This document shows, piece after piece, positions 47,048-57,129 of a DNA stretch of 64,000 nt. The position numbers were made by a program, and so were the translations under genes. The DNA lies in the NCBI GenBank assembly GCA_015228815.1, contig JADGCV010000005.1:1-64000 (forward strand), read 5' to 3'. This stretch comes from Magnetococcales bacterium (GTDB lineage: Bacteria > Pseudomonadota > Magnetococcia > Magnetococcales > UBA8363). Every line of letters begins with the position of its first letter. Positions within the stretch are counted from its first letter, which is position 1. A model generated the notes under the pieces. The model saw only the letters and a list, made by a program, of their open reading frames with translations, did not search any database and was not told where the DNA came from.

Positions 47048-49984
47048 TCATTCCGGAATGGGAAAGGATATGTGAAACTGGGTTCCATGTCCCGGTGAAC
47101 TTTCGCATGAAATGGAACCATTCAGCTTGGACGTCACAATATTGTAACACAAATAAAGCCCCAAACCACTCCCTCCCTGATTTCTGATGGTGGTGAAAAA
47201 AGGTTCGAACACCAGACCGCGAACCGATTCCTCCATGCCGCATCCGTCATCGGAATAATCAAGGAATAGTCTGTTGTCGAACCTGTGGGAAGAGATGACG
47301 ATCGTTCCCGCGGGAGATTCTCCCTTGTAGCCATGGGTGAGGCTGTTGATGATCAGGTTGGTGAGGATCTGTTCAAGGGTTCCCGGCCAACTGAGGACTT
47401 TGAGCGTGGGTTCGATGGTGACCTGAATGGTGATGTTTGTTTTCTTGAGTTGATTGTGGAGGGAGCGGACGACATCCATGACGACCTCGCGGACATTGAA
47501 CGATCGCTGGATGTCGGCGCTCTGATCGACGGAGGTTCGTTTGAAGCTGGCCACCAGTTCTCCTGCCCGTGAAATGTTGGCCATCGCCAATTCGGAAGCC
47601 TCCCGGATGGTGGCGATGATCACCTGAAGTTCCTCTTCGCGGACTTCGTCCTGTTCCAGCAAGCGTTCCAGGGAACGCAGGGACTCGCCGACAAGCGAGA
47701 ATCCGGTGACGGCGACGCCGATGGGGGTATTGATTTCGTGGGCGAATCCGGCGACCAGACGTCCGAGGGAGGCCATTTTTTCACTTTTCACCAGTTCGTT
47801 GCGCGTCTGTTCGAGTTCGTCGATTTTGGCGTTGAGTTCCCTGGTTCGCTCCACGACCTTGATGTCGAGGGTGCCGAGCAGTTCGGCAAGCGAGGCTTCC
47901 AGGTGTTTGCGTTGGGAAATGTCCTCTTTGACCGCGAGAAAGAAACGGATGCCGCCGCTTTCGACACGAATGGGGGAAATGGAGGCGTCCTCCCAGTAGA
48001 GTTCACCATTTTTTCGGCGATTGAGCAGTTCTCCATGCCAGACCTGCCCGGCGAGGATGGTTTCCCAGAGTGTTTTGTAGATTGAAGGGGGCATTTCTCC
48101 CGAATTGAAAAGTTTTGGATTCCGCCCGATCAGTTCGCTGGTGTCGTAGCCCGAGACCCGGCAACAGGTCGGATTGACGTATTCGATCAAACCCTGGGTA
48201 TCGGTGATGACGATGCTGGAGGGACTTTGTTCGAGGGCCTGGGACAGATAGCGCAATTTTCGTTCGGTCATTTTGCGGTCGATGATTCCGGCCAGGGTCT
48301 GGGCGATGGTTTCCAGGAACCGGACCTCTTCGACATCGCGGGCATGACCGACCTGAAGATAGAGGTTGATGACGCCCAGAAGGCGATCGCCCAGGAGGAT
48401 GGGGACGCAATAATGTCCGTGATCGGACATTCCCTCGAATTGGAAGGAATGATCTTCGTTGACGTGGGATGCGAAGATCAATTGTTGGGTCGAGGCTGCC
48501 CTGCCGCACAGGCATTGCCCCATGAAAATTTCCCGGCATTCTGCCTTGACCGGGTCGGCAAGCCCGTGTTCGACGAGCATGTCGAGTTTTCCTGTTTTGT
48601 GATTCAACAGGAAGATGGCCCCTTTGTATTGCAGGGCGAGCCAGGGGACGGCGAGGAGGATTTGCAGGGACTTTGTCAGTTTTTCGTTGAGCGTCAGAGG
48701 TTTGAGGGCAACTTCAAGAATATTGTTGATGGCGACGCGGGACATGAAGTCGCGGTGGTTTTTTTCCGCGTTTCGTTTGCGTTTGCCGATGTCGCGCATG
48801 ATGGCGCAAAAATAGCGGCGTCCGCCGATCGACCAGGTGGACAGAGCCGCCTCGACGGGGAGAATCTGGCCGTTCTTGTGCAGTCCCTGGAGTTCGAAGG
48901 TTTCCTCGCGGCGACGGGTGACGCCGGCGGCGACGGCGGAGGCGTATCCGTTGAGGTGCGCCGAAAGATGTTTCGCGGGGATCAACAATGCCACTGCCTT
49001 GCCGAGGATTTCCGCCTCCTGATGACCGAACAGGCGCTCGGCGCCGCGATTCCAGGAAGTGATGAATCCCTCTTCATCCGCCGAAATGATGGCATCGGTG
49101 GCGGATTGTGTCAGGGCGCGGAATCGGTTTTCCTCCTCTTCGAGTTCCTTGAGCCCTGCGTTCAAGGACAGTTGGGCGCGTTTAAGTTCCCGCCCCAGGT
49201 GTTCGAACATCCGGTGCTGGGATGCCAATTCGTCCCAAACCTGCCCCTCAGAGGCCAATCCCTGTTCCGGGGCGGCGGTGAATCGTTCCATGGCGCGACG
49301 GCTCGATGCCAGGGGATCAAGCACCAGTTTTCTCAGCAACAGCCACAGGAACAGGGAAGCGAGGATCACCCACCCCATGAGCGAAAGCGTTATGGCGTCG
49401 GAAAGGAAAAAATCGGCGTTGGAAAAGGTCGATGGATCCAGAAGGACCAGGGTTGCCGCCAAGGTCGCGGGGGAGGATAGGGGGGGGGATCCCTGATGCG
49501 CATCCTTCGTTGTGTCCAAGGCGACAGCGTCGCGGACGCCCTCGTGACATCCCAGGCATCGTGACGAATAGTGGATCGGTCGTGCCAGGGCATACCAGTC
49601 GGTCCCCTCGATGGGGACCCATCCTTCGGCACGGTTTTCAAGAATCGACGGCGCCAGGGAAGACAGGATGTGTCGTTCCTGGGGCGAAGGATGGTTCAGG
49701 GGGTTGAGCGGATGGAGACTGATGTCGCGGATGAGATAGGCGTTATGTGATCCTGTTGCGAAATGGCGTGTTGTCATGCACCAGGGGTTGCCTGGATCAT
49801 CCCCGTGTTCCGCAGGTCGGGCGGCGCGGTATTGAAATACCATGTCCAGAATTTGATTGGCTTGAACGTTCAGCATTCGCTGCCAATCCTGGGTGCGATG
49901 ATGGTGGGACAGCATCAGGAGCCCGGCAAGAAAGACGATGCCGAATGCCGTGATCCATCGTGAAAGCTGCGTTGCCAATGACAT
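47048..49984 (-). CDS. Hybrid-domain sensor histidine kinase with c-type haem motif
   Basis: A 978-residue membrane sensor. TM1 (about 12-28) and TM2 (about 198-218) flank a periplasmic domain with RCLGCHEG, a CxxCH motif (C143, C146, H147) that binds covalent haem c in DUF3365/Tll0287-like sensors. Cytoplasmic domains in order: linker, PAS (about 290-410), GAF (about 430-590), PAS (about 600-720), HisKA with H749 in GFAHEINTPIG, and HATPase_c with INSLTHG, DDGCGM and GGSGLGLYL. It probably senses redox, O2 or NO and controls c-di-GMP through the next gene, an HD-GYP regulator. Confidence 0.9.
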   Translation of the reverse strand: MSLATQLSRWITAFGIVFLAGLLMLSHHHRTQDWQRMLNVQANQILDMVFQYRAARPAEHGDDPGNPWCMTTRHFATGSHNAYLIRDISLHPLNPLNHPSPQERHILSSLAPSILENRAEGWVPIEGTDWYALARPIHYSSRCLGCHEGVRDAVALDTTKDAHQGSPPLSSPATLAATLVLLDPSTFSNADFFLSDAITLSLMGWVILASLFLWLLLRKLVLDPLASSRRAMERFTAAPEQGLASEGQVWDELASQHRMFEHLGRELKRAQLSLNAGLKELEEEENRFRALTQSATDAIISADEEGFITSWNRGAERLFGHQEAEILGKAVALLIPAKHLSAHLNGYASAVAAGVTRRREETFELQGLHKNGQILPVEAALSTWSIGGRRYFCAIMRDIGKRKRNAEKNHRDFMSRVAINNILEVALKPLTLNEKLTKSLQILLAVPWLALQYKGAIFLLNHKTGKLDMLVEHGLADPVKAECREIFMGQCLCGRAASTQQLIFASHVNEDHSFQFEGMSDHGHYCVPILLGDRLLGVINLYLQVGHARDVEEVRFLETIAQTLAGIIDRKMTERKLRYLSQALEQSPSSIVITDTQGLIEYVNPTCCRVSGYDTSELIGRNPKLFNSGEMPPSIYKTLWETILAGQVWHGELLNRRKNGELYWEDASISPIRVESGGIRFFLAVKEDISQRKHLEASLAELLGTLDIKVVERTRELNAKIDELEQTRNELVKSEKMASLGRLVAGFAHEINTPIGVAVTGFSLVGESLRSLERLLEQDEVREEELQVIIATIREASELAMANISRAGELVASFKRTSVDQSADIQRSFNVREVVMDVVRSLHNQLKKTNITIQVTIEPTLKVLSWPGTLEQILTNLIINSLTHGYKGESPAGTIVISSHRFDNRLFLDYSDDGCGMEESVRGLVFEPFFTTIRNQGGSGLGLYLCYNIVTSKLNGSISCESSPGHGTQFHISFPIPE

Positions 49985-50296
49985 TCAGTTTAATCCGGCT
50001 CCCCCTCCGGGAGGAACAAAACAGGGGTTAAAAATTTACATTTTGTTACGGCATGCAGACATTGAACACCATCATGGTCAGGTTTTCAATCGAATTTTCC
50101 GGTTTCATGTTCAATTCATGGGCGTAATGGGAGGGAGCCTGCGATGAAATGGACATCCATTTCTGGCGGAAACAGGATCATCGCACGGATTATAATTGAT
50201 AAAATGTTTTATTTGATGATATGGAATAAAAATTGCTCGATGGATCGAAAGCGGCATTATCGAATGTTGAACCCAAGCTTTCGGGGAGCCCGGACG
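49985..50296. other. AT-rich region upstream of the sensor kinase and small ORF
   Basis: About 310 bases with several A/T-rich stretches (for example 50020-50050 and 50185-50240), likely carrying the promoter of the minus-strand kinase-regulator operon and of the short plus-strand ORF. A frame open on the plus strand from 50144 continues into that ORF but has no coding character before 50297. Nothing else recognisable is seen. Confidence 0.45.
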
Positions 50297-50425
50297 ATGA
50301 CCATCGACATCCAACCTTCCGACCTGGCCAAGCTCAAGGAACTCGACGATTATGAAGAGTGGCTGGAGTTTTTCATCGAGATTGGCGAAATACAGGTCAT
50401 CGATGGGGAGGATTCCTCAATGTGA
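50297..50425 (+). CDS. Short acidic ORF, 42 residues
   Basis: A frame starting MTIDIQPSDLAKLKELDDY, strongly acidic with aromatic residues (EEWLEFFIEIG), led by GGGGAG about nine bases upstream and followed at once by a perfect hairpin. Small acidic ORFs like this may be regulatory or phage-type proteins. No family recognised; it may be a fragment. Confidence 0.4.
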   Translation: MTIDIQPSDLAKLKELDDYEEWLEFFIEIGEIQVIDGEDSSM

Positions 50426-50426
50426 A

Positions 50427-50466
50427 CAAGGGGATGCCATCCGGAACGTAAAGACACATCCCCTTG
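50427..50466 (+). terminator. Perfect 10-bp hairpin after the short ORF
   Basis: CAAGGGGATG (50427-50436) and CATCCCCTTG (50457-50466) are perfect inverted copies separated by 20 bases, starting one base after the ORF stop. No U-tract follows, so it is either a weak terminator, an RNA stability element or a binding site. Confidence 0.45.
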
Positions 50467-50678
50467 AACCAGGCACTTTCCCGGGGAGGGAAAACGGGAT
50501 AGAATCCTCGTTCAGTCTCCGGTGCTGCGTCGGGGAGTTTGGGGAACGCACATTTTGAGGTTTCCTGGCGCCGAAGGCCCGAGGGGCTTGGCTTCCGGTA
50601 TTCCGGGATCTGGCTGCCTGGAATCGGATGGTCTCCTGGCATGCCACCGCGCAAAATTCAACCTGAACCTCAATCCCC

Positions 50679-52928
50679 ATGCTTGATTCCCTCTTTTCCC
50701 GGTTTACCATCACCTTCTGGATCCGCTGGATCGCCGTCAGTTCCCTGGCGATATTCTTGACGGTCATCGGGTTGAACTATTCGTCGATCGGAGCGGTCCA
50801 GGAGATGAACCGGGCACTCCAGGAAGGCCCGCTGGATGCTCGGGGGCGATGGTTGTCGATTGCCTTGCGGTTTGCCCAGATGGAGGCCATTCGCATGGCC
50901 TTTCTGGCCCATCCATCCGCCGAGACCGCGGCGAAGGTTGAACCGATTCAGGAGTCCATGGCTGTGGATCTGGCGGCGCTTGGCGGGGCCGCCACGGACG
51001 AGGTGCGGCGGGAAGCGCGGAACTATTCCCAGGCCTACGCGCAGATTGTCGAAGCGGTCGATGAGAAAGTGCGATTGAACCAACTTCTGGTCAAGGATCG
51101 GGAGGAGGTCGAAACGCAGGTCTATGAGTTGGACAACAAGACCATGGAGGAGGTACTGGTCGAATTTCAGTTGGCCGAGTTGGGATACATGGCGCGGCAG
51201 ACTGCGGAACGGGTCAATTCGATCCGGGTGATCCTGGACCGCATGGCCCGTGATGTTTCGGCGCATCCCAAGGCGGTGCCGGTGCTTGCGGCGGTGACGG
51301 GTTATCGTAAACGGTTCGAGGAGATCGTCGCCAAGGATCAACGGGTGACGGAGCGGACCGGGTGGATGTCGTTGACCGCCGAAAAGGTGACGCGGCTGGT
51401 CACCGAGCGGGTTGCGGAGGCGGATCGGCAGGCGGAAGCGGCGGCGCGAATGGCCCGGGACAAAGCGGCATCGGCGCAACGGATCGCCCTGGTGTGGACG
51501 GTGGTCGGGACGGTGGTGGCGATGGTTCTCTCTTTCCTGTTCGATCGTGTGTTCAAGGAGCGGATTCGTTTGACGCTGGAGGGGTTTTCGGTGTTGTCCC
51601 AGGGTGATCTGCGTTTTCGTTTTGCTGGCACCGGTCAATCTTCCAACGAACTGTATCGGATCAATGCTGCCGCCAATCGGATGGCCGATACGTTGTCGGC
51701 CTTGTTGACGACGATCACCACCCGGGTGAATGCTCTGAACAGCATGATCGACATCCTGAACGCCACCCAGCATGCGTTGCAAAAGAAGTCACACGACGGT
51801 CTGGAACGAATTGGCGCCATCCATGTCCGCAACGAGGCCGTCGAGGATTCGTCGCGCAAGGTGGATGACCATGCCCGGGCGACACTCGGACAGGCGGAGG
51901 AATCCAGGGATGGGGCGTTTTTGGTCCTCAACCATATCAATACCATTGCCGCGGCTTCCGAGGAGGCCAGCAGCAATGTTTCGACCATGGCCGCCGCCGC
52001 CGAGGAGATGACCGCGAATCTGGCGGGGGTCAACACCAGCCTGGCAGACACGACGCGATCGGTCGCCGATGTCGCCAGGGAGATCCGGCAATTGGATCAA
52101 TCCCTGGATCAGGTACGGCAGCGTTGTGAAATGGCGGCCCATGAGGCCGGCAGATCCATGGAAAACGTGGAGAAGGCGCGGGAGATCATTCAGGTATTGA
52201 CCGACGCCAATCAGGAGATTGGTTCGGTGGTCGAGCTGATCAACAACATTGCCGACCAGACCAACATGCTGGCGCTCAACGCTTCGATCGAAGCGGCGGG
52301 GGCGGGAGAGGTCGGGCGCGGGTTTGCGGTGGTAGCCAACGAAGTCAAGGAACTGGCCAAGCAGACCTCCAACGCCACCCTGACCATCACCGACCGCATC
52401 ATGGAAATGCAGTCCCAGGCCAGGGATGCCCGGACCGTGATGGTGGACGTGGTTGCCAGCATTGTCAAGGTCAATGACATGAATGCCCAGATCACGTTGA
52501 CGGTGAATGAGCAGAGCCAGACCACGCGCAGGATTTCCTCTTCGGTGGGTGATGTGGCTCAGGGGGCCGAGGCAGTCAGCGTCAATGCCCAGGAGTTGAA
52601 TCTTGCCGCCAACGAAATCGCCCGGGCGGCGGGTGAAGCGGCGGCGGGGACCTCGGAAATCGCCCGGGTCGCCGCCGATACCTCGACCCAGACCCGGTTG
52701 CTCCATGGCAGCGCCGAAACGACCCGTGATCAGTCGCAACAGGTTTCCGGAATGACCCGGGAAATTTTTACCGCGAGCGACGAGGTGCGCAATCTGGGTT
52801 TGCGCATGATGGAGGAAATGAACGAACTTCAGGTCGTGACCGATACCATCAGCGCCATGGTTGACAAACTGCATGAAGTCGCTTCGGAATTGCATCAGGC
52901 GACGACGGTGTTCCGGGTTGTGGGATGA
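50679..52928 (+). CDS. Methyl-accepting chemotaxis protein
   Basis: A 749-residue chemoreceptor. Two membrane helices (about 17-35, [18 protein letters not shown]; about 268-290, [20 protein letters not shown]) flank a helical periplasmic sensor domain with no recognised ligand family. A HAMP-like region follows, then a long signalling coiled coil. The conserved hairpin tip reads [20 protein letters not shown] with [13 protein letters not shown], so it should couple to CheA/CheW. No ribosome site is obvious before ATG 50679. No che operon is adjacent. Confidence 0.93.
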   Translation: MLDSLFSRFTITFWIRWIAVSSLAIFLTVIGLNYSSIGAVQEMNRALQEGPLDARGRWLSIALRFAQMEAIRMAFLAHPSAETAAKVEPIQESMAVDLAALGGAATDEVRREARNYSQAYAQIVEAVDEKVRLNQLLVKDREEVETQVYELDNKTMEEVLVEFQLAELGYMARQTAERVNSIRVILDRMARDVSAHPKAVPVLAAVTGYRKRFEEIVAKDQRVTERTGWMSLTAEKVTRLVTERVAEADRQAEAAARMARDKAASAQRIALVWTVVGTVVAMVLSFLFDRVFKERIRLTLEGFSVLSQGDLRFRFAGTGQSSNELYRINAAANRMADTLSALLTTITTRVNALNSMIDILNATQHALQKKSHDGLERIGAIHVRNEAVEDSSRKVDDHARATLGQAEESRDGAFLVLNHINTIAAASEEASSNVSTMAAAAEEMTANLAGVNTSLADTTRSVADVAREIRQLDQSLDQVRQRCEMAAHEAGRSMENVEKAREIIQVLTDANQEIGSVVELINNIADQTNMLALNASIEAAGAGEVGRGFAVVANEVKELAKQTSNATLTITDRIMEMQSQARDARTVMVDVVASIVKVNDMNAQITLTVNEQSQTTRRISSSVGDVAQGAEAVSVNAQELNLAANEIARAAGEAAAGTSEIARVAADTSTQTRLLHGSAETTRDQSQQVSGMTREIFTASDEVRNLGLRMMEEMNELQVVTDTISAMVDKLHEVASELHQATTVFRVVG

Positions 52929-53016
52929 ACGCCTCGATGTATCCGAAGAAGAAACCGTAACGTACCCGTCTCCCGTTTCCATTATTCATGTTTGATTGTC
53001 CGATGCGATTGCCATC

Positions 53017-54945
53017 ATGACCTATAATGCTTCTCATATCGAGGTTCTCGAAGGTTTGGAGGGGGTTCGCCGTCGTCCCGGCATGTATGTCGGGGGGACC
53101 GATCTCAAGGCGCTGCACCATCTGGTCGCGGAAATTCTCGACAATGCCACCGATGAGGTGGTGGCGGGACATGCCGACCGGATCGATGTGCTCCTTTCCC
53201 GGAGCGGATCGATTGCGGTTCAGGACAATGGCCGGGGTATTCCGGTCGATCCCCATCCACGTTATCCCGACACCTCGGCGTTGGAAATCATCCTGACCCG
53301 ACTCCATGCCGGCGGGAAGTTTCACAACAAGGCTTATGCGACGTCGGGAGGATTGAACGGTGTCGGCATTTCGGTCGTCAATGCCTTGTCCAGCCATACC
53401 GAAGTCACCGTCGAAAGGGATGGCCACTGTTGGCGTCAGACGTTTTCCAAGGGAGTGCCGAGTTCGCCTCTGATCGAGGTCGGCCCGACGAAAAAGCGTG
53501 GCACCCGGGTTGAATTTCTTCCGGACGTGGGCATTTTTCCCGATGTGGCGTTCCATGTGGAGCGGATCCTGGAGATGTGTTGCGCCAAGGCTTATTTGAA
53601 TCGCGGGGTTCGGATTCATCTGACGGTCGAGGAGACGGGGGTGGGGCATGAGTTCCATTATCCCGGTGGCGTCCGGGATTACATGGATCAATGGCTGGCG
53701 GAAAAGAGCTTTGTCATCGACAAGAAGTTTTCCGGGAATGTGGATCAACAGGGGGAGGGGACCAATCCGTTGCGTCTGGAATGGGCCATGGCCTGGACCC
53801 ATGAAGAGAAGGGGAGGATTCTGTCCTATTGCAACACCATTCCGACGCCGGATGGCGGGACGCATGAAGCGGGACTTCGTTCGGCTCTGCTCCGGGGGAT
53901 TCGTGAGTATGCCGAAACGCGCAACCTGTTGCCCAAGGGGGTTGCCATCATTGCCGATGACATTTTCGATGGTTTGTGGGCGATCGTGTCCCTGTTCATT
54001 CATGAACCCGAGTTTTCGGGACAGACCAAGGAGAAACTGGCGGCGGCCTGGGTTGCGCGGCCCGTGGAGAGTGTGATCAAGGATCATCTGGATCATTGGT
54101 TGCATGGCGACGTGGAGCAGGCGACCCGTCTGGTGACGGTGATTGCGGATCGGGCCCAGGAGCGGCAGAACCGGCGAAAGGATTTGAACGCCGTCAAGCG
54201 CAAGACGGCGACCACCCGTCTGACGCTTCCTGGAAAACTGACCGATTGTTCCGTCGGCGACAGTTCCCAGTCGGAACTGTTCATCGTCGAAGGGGATTCG
54301 GCGGGGGGGTCGGCCAAGCAGGCGCGCAATCGTTTCAATCAGGCGGTTTTGCCGCTTCGGGGCAAGATTCTCAACGTCGAGCAGGCCAATCTGGAAAAAT
54401 TTGAGAAAAACTCCGAAATACAAAGCCTGATCACCGCCATCGGGACCGGATTTGGACAACGATTCGATTTGGGGGGGTTGCGTTATGGTCGAATCGTGAT
54501 CATGACCGATGCCGATGTCGATGGTGCGCACATTGCGAGTCTTCTGTTGACTTTTTTCTTTCGCTTCATGTTTCCGCTGATCGAGAATGGCCATTTGTAC
54601 CTGGCGCAACCGCCTCTGTACCGGCTGACCTGCGGCGCCGACTCCTGGTATGCCCTGGATGATGCCGAAAAGGAGGTTGTGATTGCCAGGATCCACAAGA
54701 AAAAGGCCAAATCGGGCAAGGTCAAGATTGATCAATCAAGGTTCAAGGGATTGGGCGAGATGGATCCCCGGCAGTTGCGCGAGACAACCATGGATCCTGC
54801 ATCGCGGCGATTGATGCGGGTGTTCGTTGACGATGGCGATTTGACCCGGGACACCTTCAACCGGCTGATGGGAAAAAAACCGTTGGAACGGTTCAGGTTC
54901 ATTCAGGAGAAGGCGCCGTTCGCGGAAGGGAGTCTGGATATCTGA
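53017..54945 (+). CDS. parE: DNA topoisomerase IV subunit B
   Basis: ParE supplies the ATPase of topoisomerase IV, which decatenates chromosomes. The roughly 642-residue product has VLEGLEGVRRRPGMYVGGTD; the GGTD rather than GDT is typical of ParE over GyrB. GHKL ATP-site motifs are DNATDE, DNGRGIPV and GGLNGVGISVVNAL, and the TOPRIM part has LFIVEGDSAGGSAKQ and DADVDGAHI. Length is right for ParE and too short for GyrB. Start is uncertain: ATG 53017 is chosen, TTG 52996 is in frame upstream, and neither has a clear ribosome site. Confidence 0.93.
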   Translation: MTYNASHIEVLEGLEGVRRRPGMYVGGTDLKALHHLVAEILDNATDEVVAGHADRIDVLLSRSGSIAVQDNGRGIPVDPHPRYPDTSALEIILTRLHAGGKFHNKAYATSGGLNGVGISVVNALSSHTEVTVERDGHCWRQTFSKGVPSSPLIEVGPTKKRGTRVEFLPDVGIFPDVAFHVERILEMCCAKAYLNRGVRIHLTVEETGVGHEFHYPGGVRDYMDQWLAEKSFVIDKKFSGNVDQQGEGTNPLRLEWAMAWTHEEKGRILSYCNTIPTPDGGTHEAGLRSALLRGIREYAETRNLLPKGVAIIADDIFDGLWAIVSLFIHEPEFSGQTKEKLAAAWVARPVESVIKDHLDHWLHGDVEQATRLVTVIADRAQERQNRRKDLNAVKRKTATTRLTLPGKLTDCSVGDSSQSELFIVEGDSAGGSAKQARNRFNQAVLPLRGKILNVEQANLEKFEKNSEIQSLITAIGTGFGQRFDLGGLRYGRIVIMTDADVDGAHIASLLLTFFFRFMFPLIENGHLYLAQPPLYRLTCGADSWYALDDAEKEVVIARIHKKKAKSGKVKIDQSRFKGLGEMDPRQLRETTMDPASRRLMRVFVDDGDLTRDTFNRLMGKKPLERFRFIQEKAPFAEGSLDI

Positions 54946-55010
54946 CGACGTGGGATCGGGTTCGGACCGTCATGTTTCTCGGGTTGATCCATGGGGGAGG
55001 AACGTGACGG

Positions 55011-56297
55011 CTATGGTTCTGTCCGGATCCGGTGGCGTTCCGTCCATTGCACCATTCCCAGTGCCCCCAGACCCGACAGGACGAAACCACCGACCAGTGG
55101 CATCACGGTGCCATCGTACATTTGGCCGATTCCGGATCCCAGCGACAGGGAGATCAACGAGGAGAGGGAACCGACGACGCTTGCGGCAACGCCTGCATGA
55201 TGGCCCATTGGTTCCATGGCCAGTGCCGTCAGGTTGCCGAAGAGTATTCCCATGCAGAACAGACTGCTTCCCCCCCACGCCAGCCACCCGCCCAGGGGCA
55301 ATGCGGTTCCCTGAGTCACCAGCAACAGCAGGACGCCTGTTGCGATGGTGGTCATCAGGATGAGGGCGCCCCGGACCAGACGTTGCATGCCCCATTTCAT
55401 GACGAGGCGGGCATTGGTCACCGTCGCCGCTCCGACGCACAGGGCCAGGAGTCCGAAGTAGACCGGAAACCGTTCTTCCAGGGCATATTGTTTTTGCAGT
55501 ATTTGCTGCACCGACACCAGGTAGCCGATAAAGGCGCCGAAGATCATCCCCATCGCCAGGGTATAGCCCAGGGTGATGCGGTTGTGGCAGGTGTTGTTGA
55601 CTGTTGCGGCAAGTTGCCGGAGGGAGAACGGGCGCTGTTTTTCCGGGGGCAGGGTTTCCGGATGTCGCAGACCGAACCACGCCAGGACGATCAGGGCCAG
55701 GAGCAGCAGCACGGCGAAGAGAATCCGCCAACTGCCGATGGCAAGGAGTCCCTGTCCCAGGGCGGGGGCGAGGACCGGGACCAGGATGAACACCGTCATC
55801 ACCAGCGACATGATCCGGGCCATCCGGCGTCCGGTATAGAGATCACGGACCAGGGCGATCGAGACGGTACGTGGACTGGCCACGCCGACGCCCTGAAGGA
55901 ACCGTCCCATGAGCAAGGTCGCATATGTTTCCGCGAGCGCGGCCATGAGACACCCTGTCATGAAAAGGGTCAGGCCGGCGAAGATTGTCGGTTTGCGTCC
56001 GATGCTGTCCGACAGGGAACCGAAGAACAGTTGTCCGACCGAGAACCCGAAAAACAGGAAGGAGATGACCATTTGATTGTCGTTGGGATCGGTTGTCCCC
56101 AGATCATGGCCGATGATTTCCAGGGCGGGCAACATGACATCGATGGAGAGCGCGACCATGGAACTCATCAACGCGATCAGGGCGACAAATTCTCTCTGGC
56201 CGATTCCGGGGAGCGTGGTGGCGGGTGGTGGGGCGGAGGCGGTGGCGGGCATGGACCGGATCAAGGAAGAAGGCGTCTTGGAAGTTTTCCCGATCAT
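55011..56297 (-). CDS. Bcr/CflA-type MFS drug efflux transporter
   Basis: A 428-residue, 12-helix major facilitator of the drug:H+ antiporter (Bcr/CflA) type. After a short Ser/Pro-rich N-terminus the first helix is LIALMSSMVALSIDVMLPAL; motif A is GSLSDSIGRKP; RFLQGVGVA and RDLYTGRRMARIMS follow. The substrate cannot be predicted. The ATG at 56297 follows AGGATGAG. The 5' end of this gene and its upstream flank are duplicated at 56843-56973. Confidence 0.9.
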   Translation of the reverse strand: MIGKTSKTPSSLIRSMPATASAPPPATTLPGIGQREFVALIALMSSMVALSIDVMLPALEIIGHDLGTTDPNDNQMVISFLFFGFSVGQLFFGSLSDSIGRKPTIFAGLTLFMTGCLMAALAETYATLLMGRFLQGVGVASPRTVSIALVRDLYTGRRMARIMSLVMTVFILVPVLAPALGQGLLAIGSWRILFAVLLLLALIVLAWFGLRHPETLPPEKQRPFSLRQLAATVNNTCHNRITLGYTLAMGMIFGAFIGYLVSVQQILQKQYALEERFPVYFGLLALCVGAATVTNARLVMKWGMQRLVRGALILMTTIATGVLLLLVTQGTALPLGGWLAWGGSSLFCMGILFGNLTALAMEPMGHHAGVAASVVGSLSSLISLSLGSGIGQMYDGTVMPLVGGFVLSGLGALGMVQWTERHRIRTEP

Positions 56298-56334
56298 GTC
56301 TCATCCTGGAGCCTTTGTCCATGCCGACTTCCAT
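56188..56334 (-). repeat. 5' end of MFS gene, parent of a nearby duplicate
   Basis: This 147-base block (start of the MFS coding region plus upstream flank) is matched by 56843-56973 with about ten substitutions and a small deletion in the Gly/Pro/Ala-coding part. The two copies are in the same orientation, 655 bases apart, and the DUF1640 gene lies between them. Confidence 0.88.
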
Positions 56335-56526
56335 ATGGAAATGCGGGCGCAAAAAAGCCGCCATGGCTGTTGGAGGCGGTTGTCCTCTGTTGGTGTTTGT
56401 GGAGGTGCTCAAACTCCGGCCCCGGGCATGTCCCGGATGGCGGGGGGGGCGAACGAAAATTTTCTCGAATCTGGATTTGGTTGTGGTATGCTGTTGGTGG
56501 CATCAATCCTGGATGGAGAAACCGTC

Positions 56527-56820
56527 ATGGCCATTGCCACCTTTGACACTCTTGAATTTGTCGCGTCTCTTGAATCGTCCGGCTTCACCAAGGAGCAATC
56601 CAAGGGGATGGTGAACGCCTTCAAGAAGGCGCAAGACGTTCAATTGAAAGAACTGGCGGCTACCAAGGGTGATCTGAAGGAACTGGGGATGCGCATGGAT
56701 GCCAAGTTTGAGAAAGAACTGGCCCCCATACGCGCAGACCTGTTGCTCATCAAATGGATGTTGGCCCTGGTGATCACGGCAACCGTGCTCCCCGCATTGA
56801 AGATGTTCTTTCCGAATTGA
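56527..56820 (+). CDS. DUF1640 (CCDC90-like) coiled-coil membrane protein
   Basis: A 97-residue protein starting MAIATFDTLEFVASLESSGF, the hallmark DUF1640 beginning, with a helical middle (KGMVNAFKKAQDVQLKELAA) and a C-terminal membrane helix (WMLALVITATVLPALKMFF). Such proteins oligomerise through the coiled coil and resemble the mitochondrial CCDC90/MCUR1 family at the fold level. GGAGA precedes the ATG. It sits between duplicated ends of the MFS gene, and a decayed relative lies at 5317. Confidence 0.85.
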   Translation: MAIATFDTLEFVASLESSGFTKEQSKGMVNAFKKAQDVQLKELAATKGDLKELGMRMDAKFEKELAPIRADLLLIKWMLALVITATVLPALKMFFPN

Positions 56821-56842
56821 CCGTTCAAGCCTGTCTCCTTTG

Positions 56843-56973
56843 AATTCTCTCTGGCCGATTCCGGGGAGCGTGGTGGAGGGGGGGAGGGCATGGAGCGGAT
56901 CAAGGAAGAAGGCATCTTGGAGATTTTCCTGATCATGTCTCATCCTGGAGTCTTTGTCCATGCCGACTTCCAT
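56843..56973 (-). pseudogene. Duplicated 5' fragment of the MFS gene
   Basis: On the minus strand the frame MIRKISKMPSSLIRSMP is followed by PPPPRSPESARENS-like residues, closely matching the start MIGKTSKTPSSLIRSMP of the MFS pump and then diverging. The shared upstream flank is retained. Nothing of the membrane domain follows. Confidence 0.8.
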
Positions 56974-57129
56974 TCAGGACTGTTTGCGTGTATCCCAGGT
57001 TTGCTGCTGACACTGCCGACACATTTTAATTGTTATATGATGTTTCGTGATGTACCATGCGTACATGAGATGTCATGGAGTCAATGTACGACATTTCCTT
57101 TCGATAACTTCTGCCGACGATGGACAGCC

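Noticed and set aside
52849-54735. Minus-strand open frame of 628 codons
   Set aside because: Antisense to parE, which has all topoisomerase motifs.
53017-54945. Identification as gyrB
   Set aside because: The length of about 642 residues and the MYVGGTD motif fit ParE; GyrB would be longer with MYIGDT.
55032-56546. Plus-strand open frame of 504 codons
   Set aside because: Antisense to the MFS transporter; Gln/Gly/His-rich with no hydrophobic or family pattern.
56890-57129. N-terminal extension of the DUF2335 gene
   Set aside because: The extra residues are encoded largely by the duplicated MFS 5' fragment read in the opposite sense, so they are not part of the real protein.
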